Positions 1-13,401 of a DNA stretch of 64,000 nt are shown here, one piece after another. Within the stretch, counting starts at the first letter, position 1, and every line of letters begins with the position of its first letter. Location of the stretch: positions 30,318,001 through 30,382,000 of the forward strand of contig CM114271.1 of NCBI GenBank assembly GCA_050084515.1. The letters are read 5' to 3'. Below the pieces are notes generated by a model. It was not told the origin of the DNA, ran no database searches, and saw only the letters and a program-made list of their open reading frames with translations. A program made the translations under genes and the position numbers. Origin of the DNA: Blasia pusilla (taxonomy: Eukaryota; Marchantiophyta; Marchantiopsida; Blasiales).

Positions 1-2508
1 TCAATCAGCTTCTTGCCGAGATTGGGTTGCAACGCTGCTTAGCCGAATTCCATTTCCGTCTTCTCTGCATCAGGGTTTCTCTATCTGATAGAGTTTTGAC
101 CTCTTTGTTTGTACGATGGGTTTTCCACCCCTTCTCTTGTCGAGGTGCCTCTATTGAATGTGAGCTGACAATTTAGTGCGCGTGGATTGAAGCAAATATC
201 GTTGCTTCCAGCTAGAAACCATACGCTAACTCCGTTGCCACTCACCGCTCTTGAAGGTCTTTAGTCAATAATGCCAGAAGTTTCAACAATCAAAGGATGG
301 CCAGAATGGATGAGACCCCAGATGCTCAGAGACTCAAGAGGAAACAAGAGAACTTGCCACGGAAACCAAGTGAAGAAATTTCTAGCAGAATCTTAACACC
401 GGTGAAAATGGGTGTTCGTTTCCAAGTTACCATGAGACGATAAACTTGAACAACGCGCCACCCTGGAGGATTTCTGGCTAAGAGAATCACCTGTGTTCAC
501 TTCAACATGCACATCGAGCACTCTGGAGAAACATCTGTCAGCGACTTTATTCATTGTGTGCAGAAGGAAACTCTTAACGTCGCTGAGCTGAGTGGAAATG
601 TATTCCCTACTCATTGGGAGGATTTCTTTCCTAGATGATATGATATTGCACTTTTCTTTCCCGTGAATGTTTTAAAACCTGAACTGCGTACTTGCTACGT
701 CCACTTTATAGCTGCCAACGAGAAGGGCTCAGACTAACTAAATGCGCTTTAGCCCACTGGACAAGTTCGCTGCTCGAGGGGAAATACAGTGGCATCAGCA
801 GTCGATCCACTACCAAATTAGACAGCTTCAAGCACAAGCTAAACACGGGACAATTTCGGTACTCGACCAGATTGGGACTACAGGATTACAGTACGTTTGT
901 GGGCTTGAGATGAGGAGCAGGTAAACTGAAAAGGTTGAACACCTACATTTTGGACGGACTACCTCCCGGCCTCGAACCCCCGGCTTTATAACAAGCTTCG
1001 ATTGGAACCCGTGGATTACAGCGCCAATACTCTTCCCTGTCTGACTGCAGGTGTCAAATTCCTATCTCAAACCAACGTCGTATAAGACACGCATTCGCAA
1101 CAGCATGAGACGGAAAGCGTGGAGATTTTCTAGCAGCACTTCACCCTCACTTTGGTGGATTTGTACAAAATAGTTGGAAAAACATGTCCAAGTACATCAC
1201 TCACTCACCCGCTTCGCTGCCTTCCACGGTACTAGCCCTAGACCTCAAAATTCCAGGCAGCCCTTCAATCGAGGAAACTCTATTGCTCTTCGACTTTTGT
1301 CACCAATGTACATGTGTACATTGTTAGACTCAAAGCTTCGTCTCTCTTCAGACCACGAATCTCCGCCTTCTTGTGTGGGAGAGTCTCGTACAATTCCAAC
1401 TTGGCTAAATTGCTTTGAGTGTTTCCTCCACCCACAGGGGTTTGACTGGAGGTGTCTCCGGACTGTACAGAACACTGTCCTTCGCGGTCTGCAGCTATAC
1501 ATATTGCCTAAAATTGGGCAATGACACGCGACATTTCCCTTTCGCTTCTGCTCAGCATGTTGTATTGAGGTTAACATTACATTCACATCCCATGAAAGGG
1601 AGATGGCTTCATTTGGGGAAATTTTCTCCAAACGTATTCTTACACTTCAGTTTCAGCCATGTCCATGTGGACTTTATCGATTCCTTAATCTTGTATTCGT
1701 ACTCGTACCGACTGTACTTCCAAACTCTCTTCGACCGTGCAGTGTCCTTACCCCGCTCCATGATGCCTTCCTCGTCTGCTTCGGATCCGCGCCAGCTATC
1801 AAGATGAGTCGCCTTCGCTTGTGAGCCTGAGATTCACAATATAACGAGAGGAGAGAATGGAAAGTGCGTCAGCTAAACTGAAGAATTGATGCATGTCGCA
1901 TACTTTCTAGTCGAACTGAAGGAGGAAAAGCACACCCCACGAGAACCAAAAGAACAGGACGACAACTTCACTTCCCGGAGTACGCACTGCATTGCTGACT
2001 CAAGGATAAGTCAGCTGCAAAAGGTCGTAGAACACAAAATATCAGCAATGGAGACAACTCCCGTCCACCAATTCTAGTGGCCTTCACAACCCTTGAAAAC
2101 CATCTCCTCCTCTCGCAAGAACGCGATCCCCAAGCTTGGATGCAGTCCAGAAACACCCCAACAGACAGATCTGACCGAAAAGGCACGCACTGGTTTCCAA
2201 TCACTGGCACCCCAAGAAACAGATGTCTGGCCTTAAGCATACAATGGCAGCATTCTAGGAATCGAAAGCGTAAACTAGTCGAGCAAGGCACATTCTCTCT
2301 ATCGTACCCCATTGTGCTTACGAAACCTCCACATCCTGGGCGTCCGAATTTTGGATTCGGTCAAGAATTCAAGATCCCAAAAATGCATCCACCAACTGTC
2401 AGCAACGCAGTAGTTCATTAACTCACCTCCTGGAAGATGGTGCTTCGGGAAACCCAAGCGGTAGACCTGCCAATCCCACCCACAATGCAAGACACGATCG
2501 TAAATCAT
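1..2508. other. No recognisable gene
   Basis: I see no ORF with recognisable domains, no terminal repeats and no convincing RNA gene. A short stretch near 960-1045 resembles a decayed tRNA-like or SINE-like box pair on the minus strand, but it does not fold as a tRNA. Confidence 0.5.
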
Positions 2509-2570
2509 CCAAGGGATGCTTTACAGAACAATGAACACTCCAAGGGATGCTTTACTGAACAATGAACACT
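2509..2570. repeat. 31-bp tandem duplication
   Basis: Two adjacent 31-bp units start with CCAAGGGATGCTTTAC and end with CAATGAACACT. They differ at one base. This is a recent local duplication with no evident function. Confidence 0.9.
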
Positions 2571-4379
2571 CCAGCACAGGGTGTTCACTCCTACGAGGCG
2601 CAATCGGCACCTCCTTCCTCGAGCACCGAGCATCTCAATTTCTTTCTCTTGTAGACAATCAGCATGCGACTACAGGATCGAAAGTAGCTACCGACGCTTA
2701 GACGGCCTAGCGGGGTTCACGAGAAAGGAATCACACTGGTCGTTATAGATCCATAGTGAACGCAAAACACCACCCAAAGCCTGCACTATGTCACGATCAT
2801 CTCCGATCCTCCCTCCCCTCAAGATCGAGCAGCCGACGCACTGGGATGCCGACGACTGCGAGATCTATTCATCCATGTATCCATACCTGGCTGACGCCGC
2901 AGACCAATTCCGTCGCAGCAGCAGTCAGCACCCAATTCCTCGTCGACTCCTCCTCCCTCTTTATGAGATGAAAATCTCTCTGTATCTCTCTTTGCGCGCG
3001 TCTGCTGCTCCCGAAATCAATCCCACCTACACCCTCACTACTCTCTTATGTATCCCCCGGAACCTGCTCTCGTCCCGTCCTCGCTCCCTTCCTCCCTCTG
3101 TGCACTCAAGCACCCGCTGATCATGTGATGATGACGAATGAATCCATGAAGAGAAGAGGAATGTACTCTCTCACGACCAACCAGCACAAATGCAATGCCA
3201 GCTCAAATCAACCGAAACCAAGTCAATCATCGTTCCTCTAAGCAATCGTTCCTCTCCTTCCCTTTTGGCCTACCCGGCGACCTCCGCTCTCTCAATTCAC
3301 TCCTCCTGCTTCCGCCCCTGCCCTCTCTCTTTTTCTCTCTCTCCCTCTGTCCGTGTCACTGTCTGTCTCACTCACTTCCTCCGGGGATTTCCGTAGAGCG
3401 GCGGTTTCTTCGGCTGAAAGAGCTGCTTCTCTTTGGGGCAGGGACAGGGGCAGGGAAGTGAGTGGGCTTAGCTTTGAGCTCCAGTCTCACGGCCCAAAAG
3501 GCGAGGGGTGATTCACCAGCGCTGACAACTGGGGCCTGGCCAAGGTGGCGACAAGTGTCCACCCTGGCGAGATTTAATTGGCGATCGCTGTCGGAGGATG
3601 CAAATGTCGCCACCTGGTGCTGAGCTGGTGGAGGGAACAGAGGAGCACATGAAAGAGGGGGGAACATACCATCACGCGCATACCGTAGCTATTTATTCAC
3701 GCCTTCGTACAGGAACCTTTAACGGAACACGTAGCTCGATACTGGCGCTCGGATGGGCATCTGAACGACTTCCACTCATCCACCTCCTTTACACCGAGTC
3801 CATATGTACTTATTCCTTTTTCTTGGACAGGTATACCTTTGTCGGGCCTTCTTCAGCGCAGGCGTTGGATCGCATATGACTGGCTAGTATTAACACCCGC
3901 GTGACGGTGGAGCCCGTATGCTTCGGATTCTCCAGCAGAAAACTGAAAAGACTGCACTCTTTAGTATGTATTCGAACGAAGAAAAAGATAGCCCGGATAA
4001 AACGGGGAGATGAAAAACTCGTGGATTCATTAAACTAGTGGTAGCACCGCGACTAGTCCTGTTGTGAAATTTTTATTTCTTTTTCCATAGGTCCATAGAG
4101 GGGAAAACATTTTTTGTTGTCACCAAATAGTAAATATTTTCTTGTTATCCAGTTGTCACACATCAAACAAAGAGGTGTTTGTAAATCAAGAAGGCATTCT
4201 CCAATAATAATGAGTAGCTGAAGGTCCTAAACAACTCCCAAGAAACGGAGTATATGTTTGTCATCCAAACATCAACTCATCATCATTTTCATCATGCCAA
4301 CAAACTTCAATTGCATCTTGCTTATCTAGTATGAGTTATAACTCAACCGGTTTGCATCTTCCTTGAATCTTCCAAATTG
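2571..4379. other. Pyrimidine-rich then GC-rich non-coding stretch
   Basis: Positions 2780-3420 are rich in CT runs (TCTCTCT, CTCCCTC). Positions 3420-3650 are GC-rich, as in the promoter or 5' UTR of a plant gene. No coding exon on either strand could be recognised downstream. The ORFs here are compositional artefacts. Confidence 0.4.
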
Positions 4380-5484
4380 GTGTACCGCATAAAATTCATA
4401 CTCCCACAACAACAAAGCCCATATGGCAAGCTTCCGTATACACTTGAAAAACTCCATTTACCATTTAATTGGATGAGAGACTTATGAATGTATGAATTTG
4501 ACTCACATCCATAAGATGTGGAATGAATGAGATAGTCTCTATCTTCATTTGATAATCATTGAGTCCACCTAGGTATGCTATATGATCCATGTACTCAATT
4601 TGGTTTTAAAAGAACTTGCATTTGCCTATATGTAACTTCAACCCATATAATTTATTATAATCATCAAAATATGTTTGGAAGATATCATTGAAAATCCTCA
4701 ATCATGATACTAAAGACTATATTGGTATGAATGTACCTCCTAGAAAAATTTAAACCTTCCAAGATTCTATCTATGAGTCTCTAAAGCTCTACATGAATGT
4801 TATTTAACCTAAATGGTAAGAACTCCATTGGTACAAAAAGTCCTTCTCATGACAATCGATTCCCCAAAATATCATCTTCTGCTTATCCTCCAACTCGATA
4901 GGTATGAGGACGTGGAGGCATCCCCTGCCACCTTTAGATCTTTAACCTCCATCAAAGATCAGCTCAAGGTGAAGCCCGAAATATCTCTCACGTGTATGGC
5001 TACATGTCTAGTTATAATCACACTAAGATAAGGGTGGCCTATTCCTAAATCTTAAACCCTATCTTGAGCCACCTCATACATAGACTAATATAGTAGGAGA
5101 TGCCACCTGTAGTCCACTTTATTGTCAAAACTCTCGCGGACAATGTGATTCTCCACACAATGTCATCCACTAAGAAAAACTTGAGCCTTGCTGCCTAGTG
5201 TAAGCTAGAATATAATGGTTGTGGTCATGGTTTGCCGTATCTTCCCGTAGCCCTTGATCCCATGACTCTATCTCAAGCAAATTGAGTGTGTTGTAGCATT
5301 GATGAAGATTTTGTCACTCGTGTTGTCTACCTCAAAGATGACATGCCCATCGTCAACACTCTCTCCTCAAGTATGTTGAGCTCAATATGCTCCACCAAGA
5401 AAAATACATGAGAGTAGGTGAACCAACATGTAAGAGAGTCACATCCCACACTCTCTTTCACAACTCATGGTCTACCATTGCATA

Positions 5485-6994
5485 CATTAGAAGAAAAACA
5501 ACATTTTTATGACTCAAGCTTGCTTGACTCATACATTTAGTCATAAAGAAAAAGAATGACTCACTTAGTCTTCACATGGATTTTGAGTCATAATGAGTCA
5601 GAAGCTAGTGATAGAGTATGACTCACGAGTCATAAGAACTTGAAAATTAGAAAGGGCTCACTTGAGTCATAAAAGCTATCCCATCTAGATAATCATTGCA
5701 GGTTGGACTAGAATAGAACTTGCTAAAGTAGAGACCTATTTCTAAAGAAATGAATAGATTAAAAGCCACATGATCAATGCATTTATAATGAAACCAGACC
5801 AGAAGGTAGTTTGAAAACCATTACGCAAGACTCGCTGAAAAGAAAAAAAAACATATTTAGAAGGTAATCACTTCTTCTGAAGTTATAGATCTGGTTGCAT
5901 ATAATCCTGGAGGAAATGTCAATAGAGCAGAATGAATGAATCAATCTACTCGTTTCTTAAGGTGGATTTTAGGCCAAAGTACTAAGGAGCCAACTGCATC
6001 ACCTAAAATATATTGGCATGGCTCATCGTGCTCATTACCTTGCCGTAATTTGAATTCTGGCTCCAAAACACTTGTCAAGTTCACAGGAACTACACCACAT
6101 GGGATCTCCTTCCCATGGAATAGATCCCTACCTGCCAAGCCTGTAACTAATCCATAAGCAATAATTTGGCGGGTTTTTCTCGTCTCGCTTAAGGAGACGT
6201 GATCACCAATAAATTGGGATCGGTTGGTTATGATTTGTCTTGATTGAGAGTCAAAAGTGTAAAAAATGACTCACTAAGTCCCAAATTAGTGATTGAATAA
6301 GTCATTATTAAAATTTCACTTTGAAGTCAAGGAGTCATATGACTATAGGATGAGTCATAACATTGAAGTGAAAAGGGTCATGATATGTCTCGGTGATGAG
6401 TCAAACGATCACTAGTGACTCACTCAATCACAATGCTAAAATTGTAGTCATGGCCTGACTCATTGAGTCATCAAAATTTGAAGTCTCAGTCAATAAATGA
6501 CTCTACGGAACACAAAATATCTCCATGAGTCCTACATATTGACCTTTTTGAATCATCCAATGACTCAATGAGTCAAAGCATTGAACAATTTGTACACATT
6601 CATGACTCAGTAAGTCATATATTTTGAAAATATGAGTCATAAGATGACTCAACCAGGCTTGACACATACAAAAGTTCAATCACATAATCACTCAATGAGT
6701 CATTTACTTTATACACTTTGAGTCATCTACTAACTCAATAAGAAGTGACATGGCATTCCATGTCAACAATGACGTGTCGTATTTTCTCCATGTCACGTGT
6801 ATGGTCCAAACCAGACATTAGTCATTTATGGATGACTGAGAAAGAATAAATAACTCAAGTCAACTTAGTCATTGTAATATATGACTTGTCTTTTAAGATT
6901 GGTGGAGCCACTAGTCATTCTCAATCATACTTTGCACAATATGACTCTAGCGAGTCATTCTTTCTAGTCATAAAAGTGATATTTTCTTCTAGTG
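5485..6994. mobile_element. Non-autonomous CACTA transposon with TGACTCA subterminal repeats
   Basis: The right end reads CACTAGAAGAAAATATCAC on the minus strand. The left end reads CATTAGAAGAAAAACAACAT on the plus strand, followed on both sides by TTTTATGACT, giving imperfect terminal inverted repeats of about 30 bp. Both ends abut the trinucleotide ATA (5482-5484 and 6995-6997). A 3-bp duplication and CACTA ends define the CACTA/En-Spm superfamily. The terminal 200 bp on the left and about 750 bp on the right contain more than twenty TGACTCA/TGAGTCA-like motifs in both orientations, the layout expected of transposase-binding subterminal repeats. The left end has one change (CATTA). The element sits inside the older Ty3 relic and is probably immobile without a helper. 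Confidence 0.85.
5941..6138 (-). pseudogene. CACTA-borne protein remnant (DUF8039-like)
   Basis: A 65-codon open stretch in the middle of the CACTA element has the pattern V-P-V-x-L near its centre and a terminal 'LGDAVGSLVLWPK'. Plant CACTA and related transposon proteins carry a domain ending in a similar 'LG.AVG.F..WP' block, which I know as DUF8039. The fragment has no complete gene around it, so I read it as what is left of the internal coding region. Assignment is by motif memory only. Confidence 0.5.
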
Positions 6995-7560
6995 ATATCA
7001 AAATTGAGTTGTGTACGCCTTTGATCCATTACACCATGAGTCGTCATGATCAATAGTTGAAACTGTGCATAGGCCACTCGTAGACTCTCCCCTGCTCTCC
7101 ATTGAAGCTTATGAATTAACTTCAACTTTTCGGTCCTCATCCCTTGATAGCTCCTTTCTAACTCTCATACGAACTCAACTAGTGGGTTGAACATGGGAGG
7201 TACTCAACTGGCCCTAGTTATGATGTTTAGATTGAAAACTCCTCCATGTATATCCTCCATACAGATATTGGGTGCCATTATAGTCGCCACATCATACATC
7301 GCACACCATGTGAGTGACACATACCTTAGAGACCAAAATAGTCTCCATGACTTGATCTCCACATCATGGAGATCCAAAACTTGTAATAATCATCTATTAG
7401 AGAGCCCTCCAAATGCTGAAAAAGTTCCTTCCATACCATGAAGGGGGTCAAATCCCTATTGGTTTAGCATCCTCACCAATTGTCCAACTCCTTTATAAAA
7501 TCATCCAACTTGATGGTTCCTACCATGCTTGAGAACTGTCAAGTCCATAAGCATTGGGGT

Positions 7561-10245
7561 TCCCTTGTGGACATACAGGTATCCTGATCATCCATATCCC
7601 ACAACAATGGTCTGACAACACGTACATGGAAGTTGCTTTTATGAGTTATACAAAACACGATATTATCTTTAGATGAGAATTTTTGTGTAGTAGAAATGCA
7701 CGCACAAGCGCAACTAATTTCTTGTAGAAATTGAGTATTAGAAGAAAATCTACCATAGAAGGTTAGAACATTTGTGAACTTGATGTTTCATGTGATAGTT
7801 TATACGTCCAAATTTTTTCTTGGAACAATAATGTGTAGAAGCGCAAATTTTTTTTAGCAATTAAGTTATGGACTGTATAACAACCAATGTCACAAATAAG
7901 TCAAGAAAAAGATGTTAAAATTTCATGAGCTTGTAGATCTTTGAGTAGAGAATATGACTCAAAAAATGGTGCACAATTTCATTGAGGGTTGGAAAAATGA
8001 TAGCTATTTTTATGTCAAATATGGCCTTGGGAGGGAAAAAGACAAAATAAAGGTTGGTTTTTTAGTAAATTTTAAAATAAACCCATGGGCAGTAGCCATG
8101 TGCACACATCTAAGACATAACAACCATCTATCTGCCCTCACATCGACCATTCGTGAGGCCATTTGTCGATCGTTAAGAACAGTACGTTAGACCGATGATT
8201 TGAAAGTACCTTCTTATTGATATGGTTAATCCATACTTTTTGCTCATGGATATGTCATGTTTTATGGTAGCTTCTTTGAGTCGAGCATGACTCTCATAGC
8301 CTCAATGTATCGCCGATTTCCACATCATGCCACTTGTGGCTATGCCGCACCATTAATATTACTATCAGAAAGCCGCATTAATATTTAGGAGTAGGGTGCT
8401 TGCTAAGATGCCTCTTCTTGATTTTACTTCAATTTCGGATGATATGCCTCTCCATACCTGTAATCTACATAATGGAGGAAATATCTTGCAAGTAAATGGA
8501 ATTTGTGAGTCAATTAAGTTGGTTGACTCAAATGTTGATGAGCCAAAAAAACAACCTTCTAATATTGTTCCACGTACATGATGTTGATGAGCCTGTTGTG
8601 AGGACCTCTAATACTCTTCCAAGTATTTTTGGTATGAAGTTGGTCTTGATTAGTAAGTTAAAGTTCCTTTGAAGACTAACGGGGCATTAGAAATCAGAAT
8701 TGAAGAAGAAATATTTTACAGCTTAGGAGAGGATCGAGAGAAAAAGATATGGTAGGTAACTTGGAATATTCATGACATTATTGCTTTTCAAAGATTTAGC
8801 TCCAACTTTACTTTTGATGGTTTTGATGATGCATGGGTTCATATGAATTAATCGATATGAACTCTTTTTTGCATTGTAGAAGTTCATCTTTAATATGTCG
8901 ACTGTGACATTCTCTTGAAGTATTCCTAACAATGGTTGGAGCATTATAATGGTAAAGGCTATAGTCAGTTTAAATTTTTTTATGATATTCATGTATTAGC
9001 TAGAGGAGATTTCCCTATTTCTGATTCTGATACATTGTTGTAGCAGTTCATGATCAATGATGAGATTTTTTTTTAACTATGGGCTGAAAAAGTTGGTTGC
9101 ATGACGGGATGAGAAGAATATCTGCAAAAGCACGTAGAAATAAATGGCACATTACATTAATTCCTCTCGGATGTGTTAAGGCGGATTTTCTACACATCAA
9201 TGATCCATAAGTAGAACTTCCATTTCCAAATATGGGAGATGATCCTCCTCAAACACTCTTGAAGCATGCTTTGAATACTTCTATTCTCTTGTTTAAGAGA
9301 TCTATAAAAAAAGTGCCCCACACCTTGAGAAGCTAACTTTTAGTTGTAGTGCATATTCATAGTTTACTCAATCATTTTTTTAAACTTTTTTGTTATTGAG
9401 CTTTAATGTACTCTAGCATTTTTATTACAAAATATCTTGTGGTAGCTCTCTTCTGTTTAAAGGCACCACTTTAACTTCTCTTTTCAATTTGATTGAAAAT
9501 CAAACTGACAATTTTCAGTTTGATTGTATTTTATCTAAGTTTTTAGTCTGAATGTATTTGATCTCAATTTTCCTTGTGTAGGAGACATTGCCTTCTCTCT
9601 TATTATCCTCTTTTCTCAAAAAATTTTAATGGTATTTACTTTTGTAAATGTAAAAACCTATGGATTCCATAATACAAACCATAATTTATTCTATCCTTAT
9701 GGATTGCAATAAGGAAAAAAATTTAGCTAGTAACAAAAACAAAGTAGAAGTAGTCACAAGATGAGTTTCTAGTCACTACTTTCAACTAGTAATAGCGACT
9801 ATACTTCAATATGTGTCAAGAATGGGATTGTATGGCAACTAGGATCAAGTATGCCCAAGATCAAAAGCCTTCAGTAGACATCTGTATAACTATTTTTAAG
9901 AGGAAACATAGATATGTGCATAAGTTAAATCCTTTCTTATTTATGTTCAATGACATATTACAACTAAACTTATTGGTAAAACCAATCATTAAGTAAAGAT
10001 TGCCACTATAAATTTAGTGTTAATAAGTGACTATATTATTAATTCACATATGCACATCATTTGTTGATTATGATCCTTATCATCCAACATGACATTTCCA
10101 TGTAACCATGTCGACATGGATTGTTGATATGTCATTTAATGACTAGAAATCTTAAACAATATAACTAGTCCTTTGATAATAAGTTTCTTTAGTATTTGGT
10201 CGTGATTGGTCCTTACTAACTAGATTTAGTGTTAATTTCTAGTGG
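7561..10245. other. AT-rich repeat debris; possible second CACTA end at 10229-10244
   Basis: No intact gene. Short open frames at 7954-8190, 8396-8581 and 8723-8992 show no recognisable domain. At 10229-10244 the minus strand reads CACTAGAAATTAACAC, like a CACTA terminus. The 9720-10230 stretch before it is dense in ACTAGT/AGTGAC motifs that could be subterminal repeats. I could not find the matching left end, so the element is not delimited. Confidence 0.35.
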
Positions 10246-10265
10246 GTAAGGAGTAACTTCCTTCT

Positions 10266-10266
10266 A

Positions 10267-10318
<52 letters not shown>
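10266..10318. repeat. (GT)n/(GA)n microsatellite
   Basis: About six GT units are followed by about nineteen uninterrupted GA units. Confidence 0.95.
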
Positions 10319-10320
<2 letters not shown>

Positions 10321-10557
10321 CCCACTACTCCATCACGATGTCGGATTCCCTCAATGAGGCATGGAGAATCATCCAAATCCCAAACTCGATTGTAGTGTTC
10401 TTGGGGTACAACTCTTGTGGGATTTGAGCTCGTCTTAAGTTCCTCATTACATTTGATCATGCTATTCCAAGTCACAATCCTGATCATTTGAGATGCCCAT
10501 CTAAGTTTGCGTTTTGCTTTTGCAATTCATGCCTTGCTCGTGAGACTCCGATGCGTT

Positions 10558-11200
10558 TGTCACGTCCTTTAGGATAGATCGGTGAGATCTAGTAGAGCGT
10601 CTTCAAGAGTAGTGGAGGACAGGCCTAGGAGGTCGAGGATGACCTAGTGAGGCCCCAGGAAACTTGAGAGAGCAAGTTTCCCCTTCGTTTTGGCTCATTT
10701 GGAGCCATATTGAGGAACTTACTATTTTAGGTAAGTACCATTTTGAGTATATGATCGAATTTCTATTTTTGGTAAGTGGCCCCTGACCTCCTACATCAGG
10801 TTAAGAGCCAAGGAGGTGAATTGGGAGAATAGGTTACCATGGAGAGAGCTTGGGAGAGGGGAGGGGTGTATATCTTAAGGAGAGAGAGCTTGAGAACTCA
10901 TTCTCTCTTTGTTGAAGCTCTTGGCATGAGGCGGCGGAGTTATGGTCCCTTGCCTTATGAGTGTAATCCAAGCCTCTCATTAAGAGAGTGGGTTTGGTTT
11001 GACATGAGAGAGAGTGCACACCTTTGAGAGCTATGGTATGAGATTGTGTAGAGAGAGATTGGATCTTACTTTATTGGAGATATTTTGGTACTTCTTGTCT
11101 CGTTGTTTGGATGCCATGAGTTAGCATGGGATTGTGCGTGTTTGTGTGTATGTTCGGTGACAACGATGTATGTTGTATAGCGATGTGTATGCGCACGACA
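10558..11200 (+). mobile_element. Solo terminal unit (B-A) of the family-2 Ty3 element
   Basis: A 643-bp unit starts TGTCACGTCC and ends GCGCACGACA. It is flanked by a perfect 4-bp duplication CGTT (10554-10557 and 11201-11204). The same 643-bp unit is found inverted at 56617-57259 as the left end of element 3. In this window's nomenclature it is B (10558 to about 11072) joined directly to A (from ATTGGAGATATTTTGG to the end). It is most simply explained as the product of recombination between the two B copies of a full element, leaving B-A and the original target duplication. Confidence 0.85.
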
Positions 11201-11204
11201 CGTT

Positions 11205-13277
11205 TCTATCTTACCATAATTCCACCAGGGTACATTTTAATATTCAAAATTGGTGTAAAATTTTGAATTTGGTTATGATGGTCATGACAAAAAGACTATG
11301 CTCATCTATTGGGATAAGACACATATGGCTCATAGTCATTCATTTGAGGGTGTGAATCAAACTATTCAAGATATTATGGGTTGTTTCTCCATAGTTGAGG
11401 CATGTGCCTTTTAGGGAAAATTATTCATCTTTGGTGTTGGTTTTTTCCAAGTGCCTCATGTGGTTCATCATGTATAGTGGCCATAAATTGTTCAAGCCAT
11501 GATAAAGAGATCCGACTTATGGTCTCAAGTTAAGGTCTTGCAACGTACGACCAACATCAGAGGAAAAAAAATTGAAGTAGCTTTTATTGAGTAGTAGTTG
11601 CAAGTGGGAGAAATTCTAATCTACATCACCTTCTTTTAGAAGATGAAATCATGGAATTATCACATAGTATGGTATGTAATATAGAAATGGTAAAAGATCT
11701 TATTCATATTATACATGGGAACTAACCAAAAAGGTTTCAAGATAGAGGCTTCTTGAAGGATACTACAATTTTGACTCTATGGAACAAAGATGTCAATGAT
11801 ATCAATGTTGAAGTGATGATCTAACTACATACGACATGTATTGATCATATATTTCATAATTTCTATTCCATTTATAATTCTATCATTTCTCAAGTGATTT
11901 CCTTGTTAATCTTATTCTTTATATTAAGTAACTTGAAACATATTTACCTACTTGAGTAATGACTTTCTCTTTGCTGAAAGTATGAGTCATATCTATCATA
12001 TTAAGTCCTTGATCATGAACACATATCTTTCCTCCTGAGTGCCTCACAATTGCAAGTGTTGTTTTGCATGGACAACTATATGTTATCTTATCTAGAATAA
12101 GTACAAGGAGTTGTATAAATATTTGTTAAGAAGGGATAAGAAGACATACATAACCTATTTGCACACAATATTATGTTCATAAAAACTAATAAAATATTCG
12201 TATGATTCACCATTTTGAAGAGGATAACCAAATACATATGGGCACAAAATGGGGATATTAAGTGTATTATAAATTTGAACGAATGATAGATGTCAAAAGA
12301 TGACAAGATGCAATTAGTTAGCATCAATGAGTGGAGATTTTGAAAACTAAAATATGGATCTACAATATAGATTTTCATAAAAAAATTCTTCCATGATCTT
12401 GTGATGTAAGATACCTTGCCCCACAAAAGAACCATACCAGTTAAAATTAGTAGATTTGTGATTCAAATCAAATTTAATTTATGCAAATAAAGGAAGATAA
12501 TTATATATAACTTCTTAGTACGGCTCTAAATATAATTGAAATTTTTAAATAACAATTTGTAGTTGTTTCACAACATCCCTTTAATCGAAATGTGCTCTCA
12601 CACATCCAATGCTACAATTGACCCTAAACTTCTTCATATTTTTAGTACTTTGTAATTATTTTTAGAAACACAATACGCATTTTGATAAATAACAGGTGTC
12701 TTATTGAGATTGGGTGGGAAATGGGGAAAGGGCCGCACACTTTAGGAATTTTAATTTTTAGGAAACATATGGGGGCCCCAAACAAGTAGAATTGTAAAAT
12801 TTTGATATCTTTTGATATCTCTTTTGGACTCACATCATCTAAAAAGTATTGAGATCATAATTTACAATGCAATCCAACCACAACCATAGGGGAATGCCCG
12901 ACTCTTCCTTTTCAAGGCCGGTTGTGGCCTTTGGATACTTGACTCTTTGAATCCCCCTCTTTTGTTTTTTTGGGGTTTTCCATCATGTATATTTATTGAA
13001 GTTCACCTCTTACCACAACCATGTAAACTAGTTAGGACCCGTGAGGGGACGGTGCGATGCACGTCATTCCACAGTGCCTAACCCTAAACGCCCCGGTCCC
13101 TTCCACGGTCCCTAACATCCGCCCCGTTCCGTTACTTGAATGCCCCCTACCTGAATGCCCATGCCATATATTTTGGATTAAAAGGAAAAATTATTAGGTG
13201 TCGAATTTGAAAACCACTACTGTGTAAATAGTATACTAGCATCTTACCCAGGGATGCACATGTGAAAAAATCTTGTA
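11205..13277. other. AT-rich stretch without recognisable gene
   Basis: The composition is strongly AT-rich. ORFs of 60-115 codons on the minus strand (for example 12088-12435) show no domain and are of the size chance allows. No terminal repeats were found. Confidence 0.4.
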
Positions 13278-13383
13278 GTACCCTTAGTTCTTCTTATTAA
13301 CACTTAGTTAAAGTGAATACTGGGAAGCTTAAAAAGACCTTATGTGTCAAAATATGAGTGTTAATAAAAAGAACTAAGGGTAC
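13278..13383. mobile_element. 106-bp MITE with 27-bp terminal inverted repeats
   Basis: The left 27 bp (from GTACCCTTAGTTC) is repeated inverted at 13357-13383 with a single mismatch. The unit is bounded by TA on both sides (13276-13277 and 13384-13385), as expected for Tc1/mariner-type MITEs. Ninety percent of the unit would fold into one hairpin. Confidence 0.75.
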
Positions 13384-13401
13384 TAAGAGATTCTTTTTAA
13401 A

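Larger units (their letters stand above)
4380..7560 (-). mobile_element. Decayed Ty3-type element, split by a CACTA insertion
   Basis: Nucleotide similarity to the younger elements of this window is visible by eye. The stretch 4390-4440 matches the RNase H/RT junction of elements 1-3 (accaccttgcaagcttcc-like). Positions 4610-4900 match the RT region, including the equivalent of 'atggtaagaactccattggtac'. Positions 7075-7540 match gag, with the same 'ccctccaaatgctg' and 'ataaaatcatccaactt' blocks found near 37720-37850. Everything is riddled with stops and is AT-shifted. I could not find a DNMT block in it, so it may descend from a lineage without the DNMT or may have lost that region. It is an ancient insertion, now further split by the CACTA element at 5485-6994. 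Confidence 0.65.

Noticed and set aside
960-1045. tRNA or SINE-like boxes on the minus strand
   Set aside because: A-box and B-box-like words occur, but acceptor, anticodon and T stems do not pair. No poly(A) tail or target duplication was seen.
10239-10487. Minus-strand ORF with Ser-Leu repeats
   Set aside because: Translation of the GA microsatellite.
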